A stretch of DNA of 64,000 nt, taken from positions 2,666,001-2,730,000 of the forward strand of contig OY829281.1 of NCBI GenBank assembly GCA_963691715.1. The letters run 5' to 3'. The stretch's first letter is position 1. Each line of letters opens with the position of its first letter. Shown here one piece after another: positions 51,387 through 61,480 of this stretch. Below the pieces are notes generated by a model. The model saw only the letters and a program-made list of their open reading frames with translations. It had not been told where the DNA came from and searched no databases. This stretch comes from HXMU1420-13 sp963691715. Lineage in GTDB: Bacteria > Bacteroidota > Rhodothermia > Balneolales > Balneolaceae. Made by a program: the position numbers and the translations under genes.

Positions 51387-52514
51387 ATGAATAAAAAAGC
51401 GAAACAAAGAGTATTATTAATTTTTGGGACAAGACCTGAAGCTATTAAGATGGCTCCAGTTATTGAAATGCTTAAAAATCATTCAAATAGCATTGAACAT
51501 GCTGTGTGTGTTACTGGACAACACCGAGAAATGTTAGACCAAATTTTATCATTTTTTGATATCCAACCAGATTATGATCTTGATGTCATGAGAGAGAGCC
51601 AGACCCTAGTTTCCCTTTCTTCTGCTATTCTCGACGGTATTCAACAAGTGTTTACTCGCTTTAAGCCTGATATTGTTCTTGTTCAAGGAGATACTACAAC
51701 GGCTACCATTGCTGGGCTTGCTGCTTTTTATTCAGGAATAAAAGTGCATCATGTAGAAGCTGGTTTACGAACCTTAGACAAATATTCCCCATATCCCGAA
51801 GAAATAAATCGACAAGTAACAGCCCGCATAGCTGATATTCATTATGCGCCAACAATAACAGCAAAAAATAATTTATTGGATGAAGGAATTTCACCTAATA
51901 AAATTTGGGTAACAGGGAATACCGTTATTGATGCACTATTTTTGGCATTGGATAAATTAGAAAACTACCATTCAGATACCCTCAGTGAATTAAAGATACT
52001 TCTCCAAAAGAACAAAAAACTGATTTTGGTGACGGGTCACCGTAGAGAAAGTTTTGGAGGAGGTTTTCAAAGGATAGGTATGGCATTAAAGCATCTAGCT
52101 CACAGAGATGATGTTCAAATTATATATCCCGTACATCTTAATCCTAAAGTTTCTATCCCTGTAAAGGAATTGCTAGGCGAAATTAATAATATTCATTTAA
52201 TCGATCCTTTGGGTTATCCAGAATTCTTATGGCTTATGAATAAGGCGCATATCATACTTACCGATAGCGGAGGAATTCAAGAGGAAGCGCCCAGTTTAAA
52301 TATCCCAGTTTTAGTAATGCGCGATACCACAGAACGTGAAGAAGCGATACAGGCAGGTTCTGCTCGATTGGTTGGTACAGATTTCGAAAAAATTTATTCT
52401 GCATGTTCAAAACTCCTTGATTCAACAAAAGAATATGAGGAGATGACACAAAAAGCCAATCCATTTGGAGATGGGAATGCATCGGATCGAATACTACACG
52501 TAATTTTAGATTAA
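51387..52514 (+). CDS. wecB: UDP-N-acetylglucosamine 2-epimerase (non-hydrolysing)
   Basis: This converts UDP-GlcNAc to UDP-ManNAc for surface polysaccharides. The 375-residue protein has the family motifs LLIFGTRPEAIKMAPVI, CVTGQHREMLDQ, VLVQGDTTT, HVEAGLRT, PEEINRQ and LTDSGGIQEEAPSLN. It is about 2 kb from the polysaccharide locus at 54-64 kb and is a plausible precursor supplier for it. The gene ends 66 bp before pyrR. Confidence 0.94.
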   Translation: MNKKAKQRVLLIFGTRPEAIKMAPVIEMLKNHSNSIEHAVCVTGQHREMLDQILSFFDIQPDYDLDVMRESQTLVSLSSAILDGIQQVFTRFKPDIVLVQGDTTTATIAGLAAFYSGIKVHHVEAGLRTLDKYSPYPEEINRQVTARIADIHYAPTITAKNNLLDEGISPNKIWVTGNTVIDALFLALDKLENYHSDTLSELKILLQKNKKLILVTGHRRESFGGGFQRIGMALKHLAHRDDVQIIYPVHLNPKVSIPVKELLGEINNIHLIDPLGYPEFLWLMNKAHIILTDSGGIQEEAPSLNIPVLVMRDTTEREEAIQAGSARLVGTDFEKIYSACSKLLDSTKEYEEMTQKANPFGDGNASDRILHVILD

Positions 52515-52580
52515 AACACTGATAAATTTTATCAAATCCTCTTATATTCATATAGTTTCAGCAAAAAAAGACCCAATAGC

Positions 52581-53129
52581 TTGGATACAGTTCAACTTAT
52601 GAACGCCGAAGAATTAAATCGCACATTTCTGCGGTTTGCCCATCAATTTCTTGAATCCTATGAACATCCAAAACGCCTTGCAATTATTGGTATGCAGACC
52701 AGAGGTGTTTTCCTAGCTAAACGAATCGTCGATAAAATAAAAGAAGAATTCGATATCGATATTGATTTCGGAGTATTGGATGTAACTTTTTATAGAGATG
52801 ATTTTCGAACAAAACTAAAAATGCCCGAAGTTAAAGTAACCGAAATACCATTCGACCTCTATGATCGTGACGTAATTTTGGTTGATGATGTGTTGTATAC
52901 AGGTAGAACAGTACGATCAGCAATGGATGCATTAATGGCTTATGGGCGTCCAAGAAAAATTCAATTTTGCTGTATGGTTGATCGAGGGCACAGAGAACTT
53001 CCTATTGCTCCTGATTTTACCGGACAATATGTGCCAACTCATTCCAATGAAGAAATAAGAGTGAAGGTTAAAGAACTAGATAAAGAGGATGCTGTTTATA
53101 TAATTAATGTGGAGGACAAGGATGAGTAG
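52581..53129 (+). CDS. pyrR: PyrR: pyr operon regulator / uracil phosphoribosyltransferase
   Basis: The 182-residue protein is a type I phosphoribosyltransferase with the PRPP loop VILVDDVLYTGRTVRSA (near residues 98-114) and MVDRGHRELPI, both typical of PyrR. In Firmicutes PyrR binds pyr mRNA and senses UMP/PRPP; here it may do so or act only as UPRTase. The start is TTG at 52581, giving MDTVQLMNAEELNRT; an ATG at residue 7 is the alternative. A small palindrome GATAAATTTTATC (52521-52533) lies upstream. Its stop overlaps the preferred pyrB start. Confidence 0.9.
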   Translation: MDTVQLMNAEELNRTFLRFAHQFLESYEHPKRLAIIGMQTRGVFLAKRIVDKIKEEFDIDIDFGVLDVTFYRDDFRTKLKMPEVKVTEIPFDLYDRDVILVDDVLYTGRTVRSAMDALMAYGRPRKIQFCCMVDRGHRELPIAPDFTGQYVPTHSNEEIRVKVKELDKEDAVYIINVEDKDE

Positions 53130-54075
53130 TGTTTTAGAAAACTACCAATTCACCCAAAAACATTTATTAGGGTTGGCTGATTATTCAAAACAAGATATTC
53201 TATTTGTTTTAGACCAAGCGAAAACATTCAGAGAAATATTAGATCGCCCGGTACCAAAAATTCCTACACTAAGAGATAAAACCATTGTAAACCTATTTTA
53301 TGAGAATAGCACTCGTACTAGACTTTCGTTCGAATTGGCACAAAAAAGAATGGGTGCGGATGTAGTAAATTTTTCAGCAGGTACTTCAAGTACAAAAAAA
53401 GGCGAATCCTTAAAGGATACCATCCGCAATATCAGCTCGATGAAAATTGATATGGTTGTTTGTAGGCACGAAAGTCCAGGAGTGCCACATTTTCTTACTC
53501 AATGCGTTGATGCAGCGATTTTAAATGCAGGAGATGGAGCCCATGAACATCCAACACAAGCTTTGTTGGATATGTTTACCATGCAACAAATTCATCCTGA
53601 TCTTACAGGTAAAAAAGTGGCTATTATTGGAGATATATCCCACAGCCGGGTAGTGCGATCAAATATAATAGGTTTAACGAGAGTTGGGGCCGAAGTTGTT
53701 ATCTGTGGACCAAAAACATTTATGCCAAAATTTATAGAGGAAATGGGAGTGCACATTTCCTATGATTTAGATGAAACACTCTCTTGGTGTGATGTTGCAA
53801 TGGCCTTGCGCATACAGTTAGAGCGACAAGATGATACTCCAGAATTATTCCCTTCACTTCGGGAATATCATGATCTCTTTGGCATTAAGATGATACACTT
53901 AGAAAAATATCCAGATTTTAAAATCATGCATCCTGGCCCTATCAATAGAGGGGTTGAATTAGAAAGCGATGTAGCGGACAGTGATAGAGCTGTAATTTTA
54001 GACCAAGTTACCAATGGGGTAGCCATTCGTATGGCGGTTCTTTATTTGTTAAGTGGTGGGAGTAGGGTTATTTAA
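53122..54075 (+). CDS. pyrB: Aspartate carbamoyltransferase catalytic subunit
   Basis: PyrB transfers the carbamoyl group to aspartate, the committed step of pyrimidine synthesis. From the ATG at 53122 it has 317 residues. This start is chosen because GGAGG (53111-53115) lies 6 bp upstream; the frame also extends to 53107 within pyrR. Motifs are FYENSTRTRLSFELA (carbamoyl phosphate loop), HEHPTQALLDMF and HPGPINRGVELESDVAD. Overlap with pyrR means coupled translation, the order seen in pyr operons regulated by PyrR. Confidence 0.95.
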   Translation: MSSVLENYQFTQKHLLGLADYSKQDILFVLDQAKTFREILDRPVPKIPTLRDKTIVNLFYENSTRTRLSFELAQKRMGADVVNFSAGTSSTKKGESLKDTIRNISSMKIDMVVCRHESPGVPHFLTQCVDAAILNAGDGAHEHPTQALLDMFTMQQIHPDLTGKKVAIIGDISHSRVVRSNIIGLTRVGAEVVICGPKTFMPKFIEEMGVHISYDLDETLSWCDVAMALRIQLERQDDTPELFPSLREYHDLFGIKMIHLEKYPDFKIMHPGPINRGVELESDVADSDRAVILDQVTNGVAIRMAVLYLLSGGSRVI

Positions 54076-54082
54076 CTAAGTA

Positions 54083-55705
54083 TTATTCACTGATTTTAAA
54101 ATTATACAGAGCTTTATTTTGTTGTAGTACCTGGTAGTCAGTATCTGGGTTAGTTGAAATCAATACGGTATAAAAAGTGTATGAAGTAGCATCCGGATAA
54201 TGCTTAGAAAGGGAGTTAGTAAGCGCTCTCATGTTTGATGTGTTTTCATTTAACACAATGGAATCAAGGAAACCACGAAGCCTTTCAGAAGACTCAAAAT
54301 CTTCCTTAAATAACTCGAAGTTTAAAATTGGTAAAAGTACATCGGGTTTATTTTCAGAGTTATTGATTTCTATAGCAAGAGTGGTTTGCTGAGGTTTTTC
54401 AATAGAAGCAAATGTAGGATATACACCAAAAGGCCAGCTTTTAATAAGAGTTGCCCCAGTAAGTATCGTAAAAAATAGTACAAAAAAGGATGTAACCATC
54501 AAGGAACGTAAATTTTTAGCACTAAACAGGATGCTATGGGGTATCTGATCATATTTTTTTGGTATGATTTTGCTCCAATCAATAAAGCATGCATACAAAA
54601 TTATTACAGGCCAGAAAATAATTTTCATTGTAATGGCAACCATTATATGAAAACCAAGAGCTACAATTATAAAAATAGGTCTCCATGTTTTGAAGAAAAT
54701 CCCAAATGAAAATGTGATTTCAAGAACAAGGGTTAAAAGGGCAGAAAATTTGTAGAGAAATGGGAAATGATCTAAACGAATAATAGGCAACCACCCACCA
54801 AGCTCTAACCATTTGGAATGCATTTTATATTTTAGGTTATCACTCAAAGCCCACTCAAAGCCAGAAAAAACGAATTTCCAAATTCCAGGAAATAAGTAGC
54901 AAAAACCAATAAGAATTAATGTGCTATTGATAATGATTGCTGTTTTAGAAAAGTCTACAGTATCAATGGAAGGGAAAGATTTTCTTTTTTTGAGAATAGC
55001 ATCGATTGATAAAAGATGGGTTTTTGGTCCGAAAGACATCAATAATAAAATGTGCCAGATGATATAGTAGGAATTTATTTTTCCGTACATCATAGGCAAG
55101 CCGATAATGAAAAACCCTAATATTGTTGATGCTTGTATACTTCTTAGGGTAAAGATTCCGAGCAGCCCAAAAACACATGATATCCAAAACAAATACACTA
55201 AAAATGTAACGACTTCTGCACTAGGATAAGGTACATCAAGTAAAAATCCCCATCCAAATGGAGGAACTAAAGCGTCTTTTCCCAATTTAGAAAATGTTAT
55301 TGCACTTTGATGAAATCCCCCTACTAATAGATAGGTAAAAATAATGATTCTTAACACAGAAAGGTTAATAGGGTGACATCGTTCTTGAAAAAAACTTTTT
55401 ATTCTTTTGAATCCAGTATTGAAGTGGTATGCGCCAAAACCGCCAAACAAGATAGAAAGAAGGTATATCCGAATAATGTAATAGTTTGACTGTTGAAGGT
55501 AGAAATCTTGTGTTCGTACATCAGGATTTTTTAGACGATGCTTCTTAATCAATTCATTCAAAAAACTAATGCTTTCCCCATTATAAGCGTCTGAGATGAG
55601 TGGTGTTAGTATATAGACTTGTAAAGTTTTTAGAACGAAAAAAGCGATTAGATATACAATTACTAAATAAATTATAAATCTTAAACGAACATGATTATTC
55701 TTCAT
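54083..55705 (-). CDS. HTTM domain membrane protein
   Basis: The 540-residue protein has about 10 membrane segments and resembles HTTM (horizontally transferred transmembrane, gamma-carboxylase-like) proteins, notably RCHPINLSVLRIIIFTYLLVGG near residues 109-130 and YKFSALLTLVLEITFSFGIFFKTWRPIF near 315-345. The C-terminal ~110 residues after the last helix are extracytoplasmic. HTTM proteins are poorly characterised outside the vitamin K-dependent carboxylase. It converges with pyrB over a 7-bp gap and marks the start of the polysaccharide region. Confidence 0.7.
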   Translation of the reverse strand: MKNNHVRLRFIIYLVIVYLIAFFVLKTLQVYILTPLISDAYNGESISFLNELIKKHRLKNPDVRTQDFYLQQSNYYIIRIYLLSILFGGFGAYHFNTGFKRIKSFFQERCHPINLSVLRIIIFTYLLVGGFHQSAITFSKLGKDALVPPFGWGFLLDVPYPSAEVVTFLVYLFWISCVFGLLGIFTLRSIQASTILGFFIIGLPMMYGKINSYYIIWHILLLMSFGPKTHLLSIDAILKKRKSFPSIDTVDFSKTAIIINSTLILIGFCYLFPGIWKFVFSGFEWALSDNLKYKMHSKWLELGGWLPIIRLDHFPFLYKFSALLTLVLEITFSFGIFFKTWRPIFIIVALGFHIMVAITMKIIFWPVIILYACFIDWSKIIPKKYDQIPHSILFSAKNLRSLMVTSFFVLFFTILTGATLIKSWPFGVYPTFASIEKPQQTTLAIEINNSENKPDVLLPILNFELFKEDFESSERLRGFLDSIVLNENTSNMRALTNSLSKHYPDATSYTFYTVLISTNPDTDYQVLQQNKALYNFKISE

Positions 55706-55756
55706 TTGTTATTTTAAAAAAAGTAGTTCTTTTCAAAACTTCCATGAAATGGTTTT

Positions 55757-56881
55757 ATGAATAAAAATAAAATTATCCTACTTATTTCCTCAACTCATAA
55801 TCAAGATAATTTTAGAGTCTTTCATAGAGAATTTAAAGCTCTTGAAAAAGAGGGTTTTTCGGTCGTCTATATAACACAAGAGGCCTACAGGGGTGAGCAG
55901 TCCATGCATCCCAACATACATTTATTCAAAAAAATTGATAATAAATATTTTCGAATTTTAGTATCGCAGTTCTACATATTACAGCTGATACTACAATTTA
56001 AAAAAGTGCATGTACTTCATCTTCATACTCCAGAACTTATACCTTTAGGGGTGGGATTTAAAATTTTTGGAAAAAAGATTGTTTATGAAGCACATGATAA
56101 TTTACCAGAGCAGATAAAAACAAAAGATTGGATACCCTTTCTGCTAAAACCTTTCTTATCTATTCTGTCATCGATGTATGAAAAAATAGCAGATTATTTT
56201 TTTGATCGTATCATCATCGTAGAGCCTACAAATGCTTTACGATTCAAAGAAAATAAAACAGTTATTATTAGAAACTTTCCAATGGATATAGAGTTCGGTT
56301 CTATGAATATTTCTAATTACAAAAAACGATCTAATAATTTAGTATATATCGGCCAAATTTTTAGAAAAAGAGGAATTCTAGACTATGTGAAAGCCCTAGA
56401 GTTTATTCCTCAATCATATAATGTAAAATTACACTTAGCAGGTAATATCAGTACCCAGAAATTGAGAAAAGAACTCATTGAACTTAAAGGGTGGGGTCGA
56501 GTTCATTATTATGGATATGTAAACAGAGAGAAAGCATTGCAAATTTATAGCATATCAAAAATTGGATTATTGGTATTAGATGACAATAAAAAGTATCAAC
56601 AAAGCGACCCTGTAAAACTTTTTGAGTATATGGCGGCAGGAATTCCGTTTATAATGTCTGATTTTACTGTCTGGAATAACTTACTGCATGAAACTAAAGT
56701 AGCACGAACATGTGCTTATAATTCTCCTAAAGAATTAGCGGATAACATAATATATTTATTGGATAATAAAGAGCAAGCCGCAGAAATGGCGGCTAATGCA
56801 AGAATGCTTTACGAAGAACATTATTCATGGGAGTTGCAGGAAAGACTATTTCTAAATGTATATAAAAATTTATTAGCCTAA
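55757..56881 (+). CDS. Glycosyltransferase family 4
   Basis: The 374-residue GT-B glycosyltransferase contains VLHLHTPELIPLGVGFKIFGKKIVYEAHDNLPEQI in the acceptor half and NLVYIGQIFRKRGILDYVKALEFI plus the donor-site ESxxF-equivalent DPVKLFEYMAAGIPFIMSDF in the C-terminal half. It probably adds a sugar during surface polysaccharide assembly. It is divergent from the HTTM gene and converges with the flippase gene (4-bp overlap). Confidence 0.85.
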   Translation: MNKNKIILLISSTHNQDNFRVFHREFKALEKEGFSVVYITQEAYRGEQSMHPNIHLFKKIDNKYFRILVSQFYILQLILQFKKVHVLHLHTPELIPLGVGFKIFGKKIVYEAHDNLPEQIKTKDWIPFLLKPFLSILSSMYEKIADYFFDRIIIVEPTNALRFKENKTVIIRNFPMDIEFGSMNISNYKKRSNNLVYIGQIFRKRGILDYVKALEFIPQSYNVKLHLAGNISTQKLRKELIELKGWGRVHYYGYVNREKALQIYSISKIGLLVLDDNKKYQQSDPVKLFEYMAAGIPFIMSDFTVWNNLLHETKVARTCAYNSPKELADNIIYLLDNKEQAAEMAANARMLYEEHYSWELQERLFLNVYKNLLA

Positions 56882-58161
56882 TTGTGATGCTCATTTAGCC
56901 TCGCATCTGTTTTTCTTGATTGGCTTAAAATTGTGAATGCAATTAAAACAGTAGTAGTAGCTTGAGCCACAGTCATTAATAGTATGCACATAAAAAAATC
57001 ACCTATAAAATAACCTGTTATCATTGCAGTAGATTTTCCAATAAGATCAATGATTGAAAAAAGAAGCGCTTTATGTTGTAGGTTTAAAGCAAGAAAACTG
57101 GCTCTTTCTGTAGGTCCAATTATGAAATATAAAAAAAGTGCGGGCGCCATTATAGATGCAATCTTGCCAGCATCTTGCCAGTCTGCGCCAAACACAAGCA
57201 TAAAAATTGACTCCCCAATAAACAATAATAATCCAAATGGAATAATGCTGATTATTGTGAGGCCCCCCCATGTTTTTAAAAGCAAGGGCACGATAGACTT
57301 TTTTTCATTAACTCGTTCTGAAATTTGCTTGTAATATACTTGCCCCACAGAAACTCCTAAAAATTGAGTGGGGGTAGCTAGGGCTCTTATTGCTAAAGCA
57401 AACATTCCAAGTATGTAATCATCAAACAGAAAAGGGGTTAATAAAAAGGGGATTTCAACAGCTATTTGTTGGATCAATTTAGACGGCAGAATATATTTAG
57501 GTTGATCTATATATTTACGCACAATCTTCTTTAATTCAGAAGTAGTATGTTGAGTAATGTCTTTTAAAGTTATCCCTGCTTTACAAACCAAATACAACAA
57601 AGAAATAAGTCTTCCAGAAAGGTATCCAATTATTAAACCGAATGATCCTATTGAGAAAAAACCGAATACTATTTGTAAAATGGATGTGCTGAAGGATTGA
57701 AAAATTCTAGCTATTGATAGTTTCAAAAATTGTTTTTGCGAAATAAACCAGTTAGAAAAAATATTTATACCGCTTATCAACGCCATTGCACAAAAGATCA
57801 ATAACAGGTGTGTATTGTTCGTAAAAGGATACCCAATTATTCTCCATATTCCCCCAAAAAATATACAGCCTAAAAAGGTTACGAAAACCAAGACACACGC
57901 TATTTTTAATATTCCTAACGCCTGTTTTCTTTTTTTTGGCAATATAATCGCATGTTCATAAGAAAGGGTAGCAATTATAGCTAATAAGAGAGCAGCTGAT
58001 TCTAAGAATTTAAATTCTCCCAATTCATTGGGTGAAAACAAACGTGTTATAATTAAGTAGGATCCAAGAGTGATGAGTTGGGCAAGTGCTGTACCAGAAG
58101 CCAAAGAGAATATCTGTTTTAAGTATTCACTTTTTAATATGCTAGTTAGGTACTTCAACAA
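56878..58161 (-). CDS. Oligosaccharide flippase (Wzx-like)
   Basis: The 427-residue protein has about 12 hydrophobic helices and the N-terminal GTALAQLITLGSYLIITRLFSPNELGEFKF of polysaccharide transporters of the MOP superfamily. It would flip lipid-linked repeat units across the inner membrane. Its start overlaps the end of the upstream O-antigen polymerase gene by 20 bp. Confidence 0.88.
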   Translation of the reverse strand: MLKYLTSILKSEYLKQIFSLASGTALAQLITLGSYLIITRLFSPNELGEFKFLESAALLLAIIATLSYEHAIILPKKRKQALGILKIACVLVFVTFLGCIFFGGIWRIIGYPFTNNTHLLLIFCAMALISGINIFSNWFISQKQFLKLSIARIFQSFSTSILQIVFGFFSIGSFGLIIGYLSGRLISLLYLVCKAGITLKDITQHTTSELKKIVRKYIDQPKYILPSKLIQQIAVEIPFLLTPFLFDDYILGMFALAIRALATPTQFLGVSVGQVYYKQISERVNEKKSIVPLLLKTWGGLTIISIIPFGLLLFIGESIFMLVFGADWQDAGKIASIMAPALFLYFIIGPTERASFLALNLQHKALLFSIIDLIGKSTAMITGYFIGDFFMCILLMTVAQATTTVLIAFTILSQSRKTDARLNEHHN

Positions 58162-59554
58162 ATTTTTTATTGTTATTTATATTAAATATAAGCCCCACAA
58201 CGACGGCCCAGAATCCCATGAATTGCATTTCATGAAAAATTTGATTTGTTATATTTCCAACCAAAAAAATTACAGAAGTAGATATAAAAATTGAATTTAG
58301 TATTATTCCTAGATTGTTATCGACAGTATTTTTGATTGCTCTCCATAATGACAGCACATAAAACCAGATATATATAGAAAAACCAATTATCCCATATCTG
58401 CGTAATATGATGAGATATTCATTATCTACTATAGGAGTGTAATGATGGTAGGCTGGTCCAAGACCTAGCAGCCATGATTCTAAGAAGATTTGAAAATTAA
58501 TATACCAGGCAAAAAGGCGCATTTGCCAACTTCGATCTTCCATAAAATTTAAAATGGTTTCAAATCTCCTGATTAAATGCGCATCAAGGCTCAAAAATAG
58601 ACCCAAAATAAATAGCAATACAATAGAAGTAATCAAGATTAACCTGGAAAGGCTGTATCCTAAAAATCTAGAATAGGAAACAATTAAAAAAACAATTCCA
58701 AAAAATAGGGTAATGAATGCGGTACGAGATTCACTTAATGCCAAGACCCAAAATGAAAGAATGAATACAAAGAGATAAAAAAATTTGTTTAAAAAATTTT
58801 TGTCATACATCATCATTCCTAATGCAAAGATTATACCCACGGCCATAAATGTGCCGAAAGTATTTGGATTAATAAATGTTCCGTACATCCGGTTATTAAC
58901 CTGCCAAATCCGAGATTCGGAATATAATGGGGCTGTGAATTTATCTAACCCCAGTATTCCATAGTATTGGAAAACCCCTATCAAGCCTGCAATGAAGAAA
59001 AGAAAAACTATACATTTTAATAATTTATCTAACTGTACTAGATTTAATTTTACAGTTCCTATAAAAAGTACCACACAACCGTATTGGAAAAAACGAATCA
59101 CTTCCATGAAATCTTTGTATCCAATAGTAATTGAATGAGTAAATTTTCCATAAAAAATGGAACCAAACATATACAAAAGAAAAATTCCATATAGATATAT
59201 AAATTTTTTTAAAGCTAGATTGGTATCAAGTTTATTCCATGCCCAACAAGCTAATAATGGATATAAGGATAGAAAGAGTAGTTGTTCTGGTCTAATTACT
59301 GGAAAAGTTTCGGCTAGCTTAATGGGGGGTCCAATAAAAACGATGATTAAAGTAATTAGAATTAGTTCGTAGTAACTAACCTCCCAATCTTTATAGGTAT
59401 AAAAAATAACTCCTACGCCAAAAAAAAATAGTATTAGAATTAGTAATGATAAATCTAACGCAAGAGAACCAACTATAATAGTGGAAATTAAGATGGAGCT
59501 TAAAAGGCCTGTAGATTGAATATTTTTTTTAAAATAATTCAAACTATGTATCAC
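58142..59554 (-). CDS. O-antigen polymerase/ligase family membrane protein (Wzy-like)
   Basis: The 470-residue protein has about 11 membrane segments and a large periplasmic loop (near 330-400) with the RLFAWYINFQIFLESWLLGLGPAYHHYTPIVDNEYLIILRRYG block typical of the Wzy/WaaL family (PF04932). With Wzx and Wzz genes adjacent it is more likely the polymerase than the ligase. It overlaps wzz by 11 bp and the flippase gene by 20 bp. Confidence 0.85.
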   Translation of the reverse strand: MIHSLNYFKKNIQSTGLLSSILISTIIVGSLALDLSLLILILFFFGVGVIFYTYKDWEVSYYELILITLIIVFIGPPIKLAETFPVIRPEQLLFLSLYPLLACWAWNKLDTNLALKKFIYLYGIFLLYMFGSIFYGKFTHSITIGYKDFMEVIRFFQYGCVVLFIGTVKLNLVQLDKLLKCIVFLFFIAGLIGVFQYYGILGLDKFTAPLYSESRIWQVNNRMYGTFINPNTFGTFMAVGIIFALGMMMYDKNFLNKFFYLFVFILSFWVLALSESRTAFITLFFGIVFLIVSYSRFLGYSLSRLILITSIVLLFILGLFLSLDAHLIRRFETILNFMEDRSWQMRLFAWYINFQIFLESWLLGLGPAYHHYTPIVDNEYLIILRRYGIIGFSIYIWFYVLSLWRAIKNTVDNNLGIILNSIFISTSVIFLVGNITNQIFHEMQFMGFWAVVVGLIFNINNNKKFVEVPN

Positions 59555-60728
59555 TTAGAGATAGATAAATCTTTCTAAGATCATCTTTATAAAGCTCTTT
59601 GATAAACAATATACTGGTACTCAAAACCATACCAACAGAGAAGATAATAATCGCTAAAAGTGCTCTTGAAGGTTTAGTTCTTCGATCTGGAATTCTAGGT
59701 GTATCTATGAACTGTATGCTCGGAGTTTCTTTTGCTTCTTGAATTTTAAGTTGTTCAACCTGTTGAATCAGAAATTGAAACAAAAGTGTTTGAACAGTTC
59801 TCTCTTGTTCAATTTTTGCATAGTTTAAAAGTAGTTCAGCTGAGTCATTAATAAGTGGCAATACGCTTAATCGATCTTCATTAAATTCCGAAGAATATAG
59901 TTCTCGCAGTGAGTTTTCCATCTCTTTAATGGAAGTTTCTAATAATGCTACCTCTGAACTTCCATCAGATCTGAAGTCTTTTATACTATTGAGTTGAATT
60001 TTTTTCTGAACTATTTCTGCTTCTAATGCCCCAGCGGTTTCTACTACCGCTGTTAATTGGTCAGGTAATGAAATAATGTTATTTTCTAGAGCAAAATCTT
60101 TGGCTTTATTTTGAATGTATTCAAGTTCCGCTTTATTTTGTTCGAATCTTTTCTCTAATGTTATTCTTTGAAAACGAGCATTTTCTGTTTGTAATTCTGT
60201 ATATCTAGAATCTAAATAATCTACAAGATATGAACAGATGTTATACACTAAATTACGTATTTCTTCCTCATTTTCTTCAGGATGAAAATAGTCTGTTTCC
60301 ATTTCTACAGACATACTTATCATTAACTCTTGATTTATTTCAAAGGACGTGATTTCATAATACACATCTATAGCATCTTCAATGGTTTTTGTTTTGAACC
60401 GACGTTCTAAGTCAAACTCGTTAACAACTAATTCAGCTAATTTTCTACTGTTTAGAATTGCTAGGATTCTATTAGAAGAATCACCACTACTACCTGTTAG
60501 AGCACCAATAGCCCCACCTAAGCCTTGAGTCATTTCTGAAGGTAAAAAACTTTGGAGAGCAGTACTTATACCGCCTGGAGGTATCAATACTGAAAAAGAT
60601 GTAAATGTTTTCTTAGCAGATAATGCATAGGAAACAGCAAAAATTGATAATACTAGAACATGTAAAATTATATATCTGATATTCTTTGTTAATACTGAAA
60701 TAAGTAAAATGATTCTGTCTATATTCAT
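59544..60728 (-). CDS. Polysaccharide chain-length determinant (Wzz-like)
   Basis: The 394-residue protein has an N-terminal membrane helix (near residues 18-38), a PSGG-type periplasmic segment (SVLIPPGGISTALQS), long coiled-coil helices (EKRFEQNKAELEYIQNKAKDFALE) and a C-terminal helix (ALLAIIIFSVGMVLSTSILFI) preceded by TPRIPDRRTKPSRA. It controls polymer length with the Wzy protein. There is no fused tyrosine kinase. The IS element lies immediately upstream; before insertion its ATG would have been 3 bp after the upstream glycosyltransferase stop. Confidence 0.88.
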   Translation of the reverse strand: MNIDRIILLISVLTKNIRYIILHVLVLSIFAVSYALSAKKTFTSFSVLIPPGGISTALQSFLPSEMTQGLGGAIGALTGSSGDSSNRILAILNSRKLAELVVNEFDLERRFKTKTIEDAIDVYYEITSFEINQELMISMSVEMETDYFHPEENEEEIRNLVYNICSYLVDYLDSRYTELQTENARFQRITLEKRFEQNKAELEYIQNKAKDFALENNIISLPDQLTAVVETAGALEAEIVQKKIQLNSIKDFRSDGSSEVALLETSIKEMENSLRELYSSEFNEDRLSVLPLINDSAELLLNYAKIEQERTVQTLLFQFLIQQVEQLKIQEAKETPSIQFIDTPRIPDRRTKPSRALLAIIIFSVGMVLSTSILFIKELYKDDLRKIYLSLSDT

Positions 60729-60745
60729 AAATTAGAATAACATTT

Positions 60746-61480
60746 GGGTCAAGACAACTTAAGAGGGTTGTTTCGGATTAAAGATAAGAGTTTTGGATAG
60801 ATATTTTCTTTACGATAATTGAATCGGAATTCGGACTCTTTAAGATGCAGGTAAAAAGTAGCGGGGTGCATTCCCCGGCACTTAACCAATCGGGTTTTAG
60901 CAAATCCCCAAAAGCCTTCTATTCCGTTGATATGGCTTGTGGAGGTGGCAAACTCATTGCGCCCATGATCCACACGTAGGTGCTTAGCATACCCTAAGTC
61001 CACCAGCCCATTGTAGCCTCGCCAGCCATCGGAATGAATCACACTTTCTAGGGCTACTTTTCCCCTAATAATAGCCTGAAAGGTCTTTTTAGAGGCGTTG
61101 GGCACCACCTCTGTATACACCTTTCCATTACGCTTGTAGAGTCCAAATACCAATACTTTTCCATACGCACCGCGTCCCCGTTTACCTTTTACTCGTCGGG
61201 CACCAAACAAAGATTCATCGACTTCCACCTGTCCACTAAATGGAGATTCGGACTCACAAAACTCGGCGATACGCCTGCGGATAGCTGTTAAATATGTGTT
61301 GACTGAATTGCGAGAAATACCACTGAGTTCGGCGGTCTGCACCGCAGTTAGATCTAGGCAAAAAAGGCGTACAATCTGTCGGAATTTAGCCTCAGAAATT
61401 CGTGAACGGTATATATACTTATTACGGATTGGCATACAACAACTTATGGAATTTTAACATCCTTTAAGTTGTCTTGACCC
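60746..61480 (-). mobile_element. Complete IS1595-family insertion sequence
   Basis: The 735-bp element is bounded by inverted repeats GGGTCAAGACAACTTAA (left, from 60746; the right end reads as its complement up to 61480). It is flanked by an 8-bp target duplication TAACATTT at 60738-60745 and 61481-61488, which matches IS1595-family behaviour. The single transposase gene is intact. The perfect duplication and intact ORF suggest recent insertion. It landed at the end of the glycosyltransferase gene at 61454-62704. Confidence 0.95.
60749..61435 (-). CDS. IS1595 family (ISXO2-like) transposase
   Basis: This 228-residue transposase has an N-terminal helix-turn-helix (LDLTAVQTAELSGISRNSVNTYLTAIRRRI) and an ISXO2-like DDE domain with VDESLFGARRVKGKRGRG, SVIHSDGWRGYNGL and HINGIEGFWGFAKTRL. 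These carry the acidic residues and the Asn/Glu of the third motif. It lacks the N-terminal zinc ribbon of longer members. It is intact, so the element may be active. Confidence 0.93.
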   Translation of the reverse strand: MPIRNKYIYRSRISEAKFRQIVRLFCLDLTAVQTAELSGISRNSVNTYLTAIRRRIAEFCESESPFSGQVEVDESLFGARRVKGKRGRGAYGKVLVFGLYKRNGKVYTEVVPNASKKTFQAIIRGKVALESVIHSDGWRGYNGLVDLGYAKHLRVDHGRNEFATSTSHINGIEGFWGFAKTRLVKCRGMHPATFYLHLKESEFRFNYRKENIYPKLLSLIRNNPLKLS

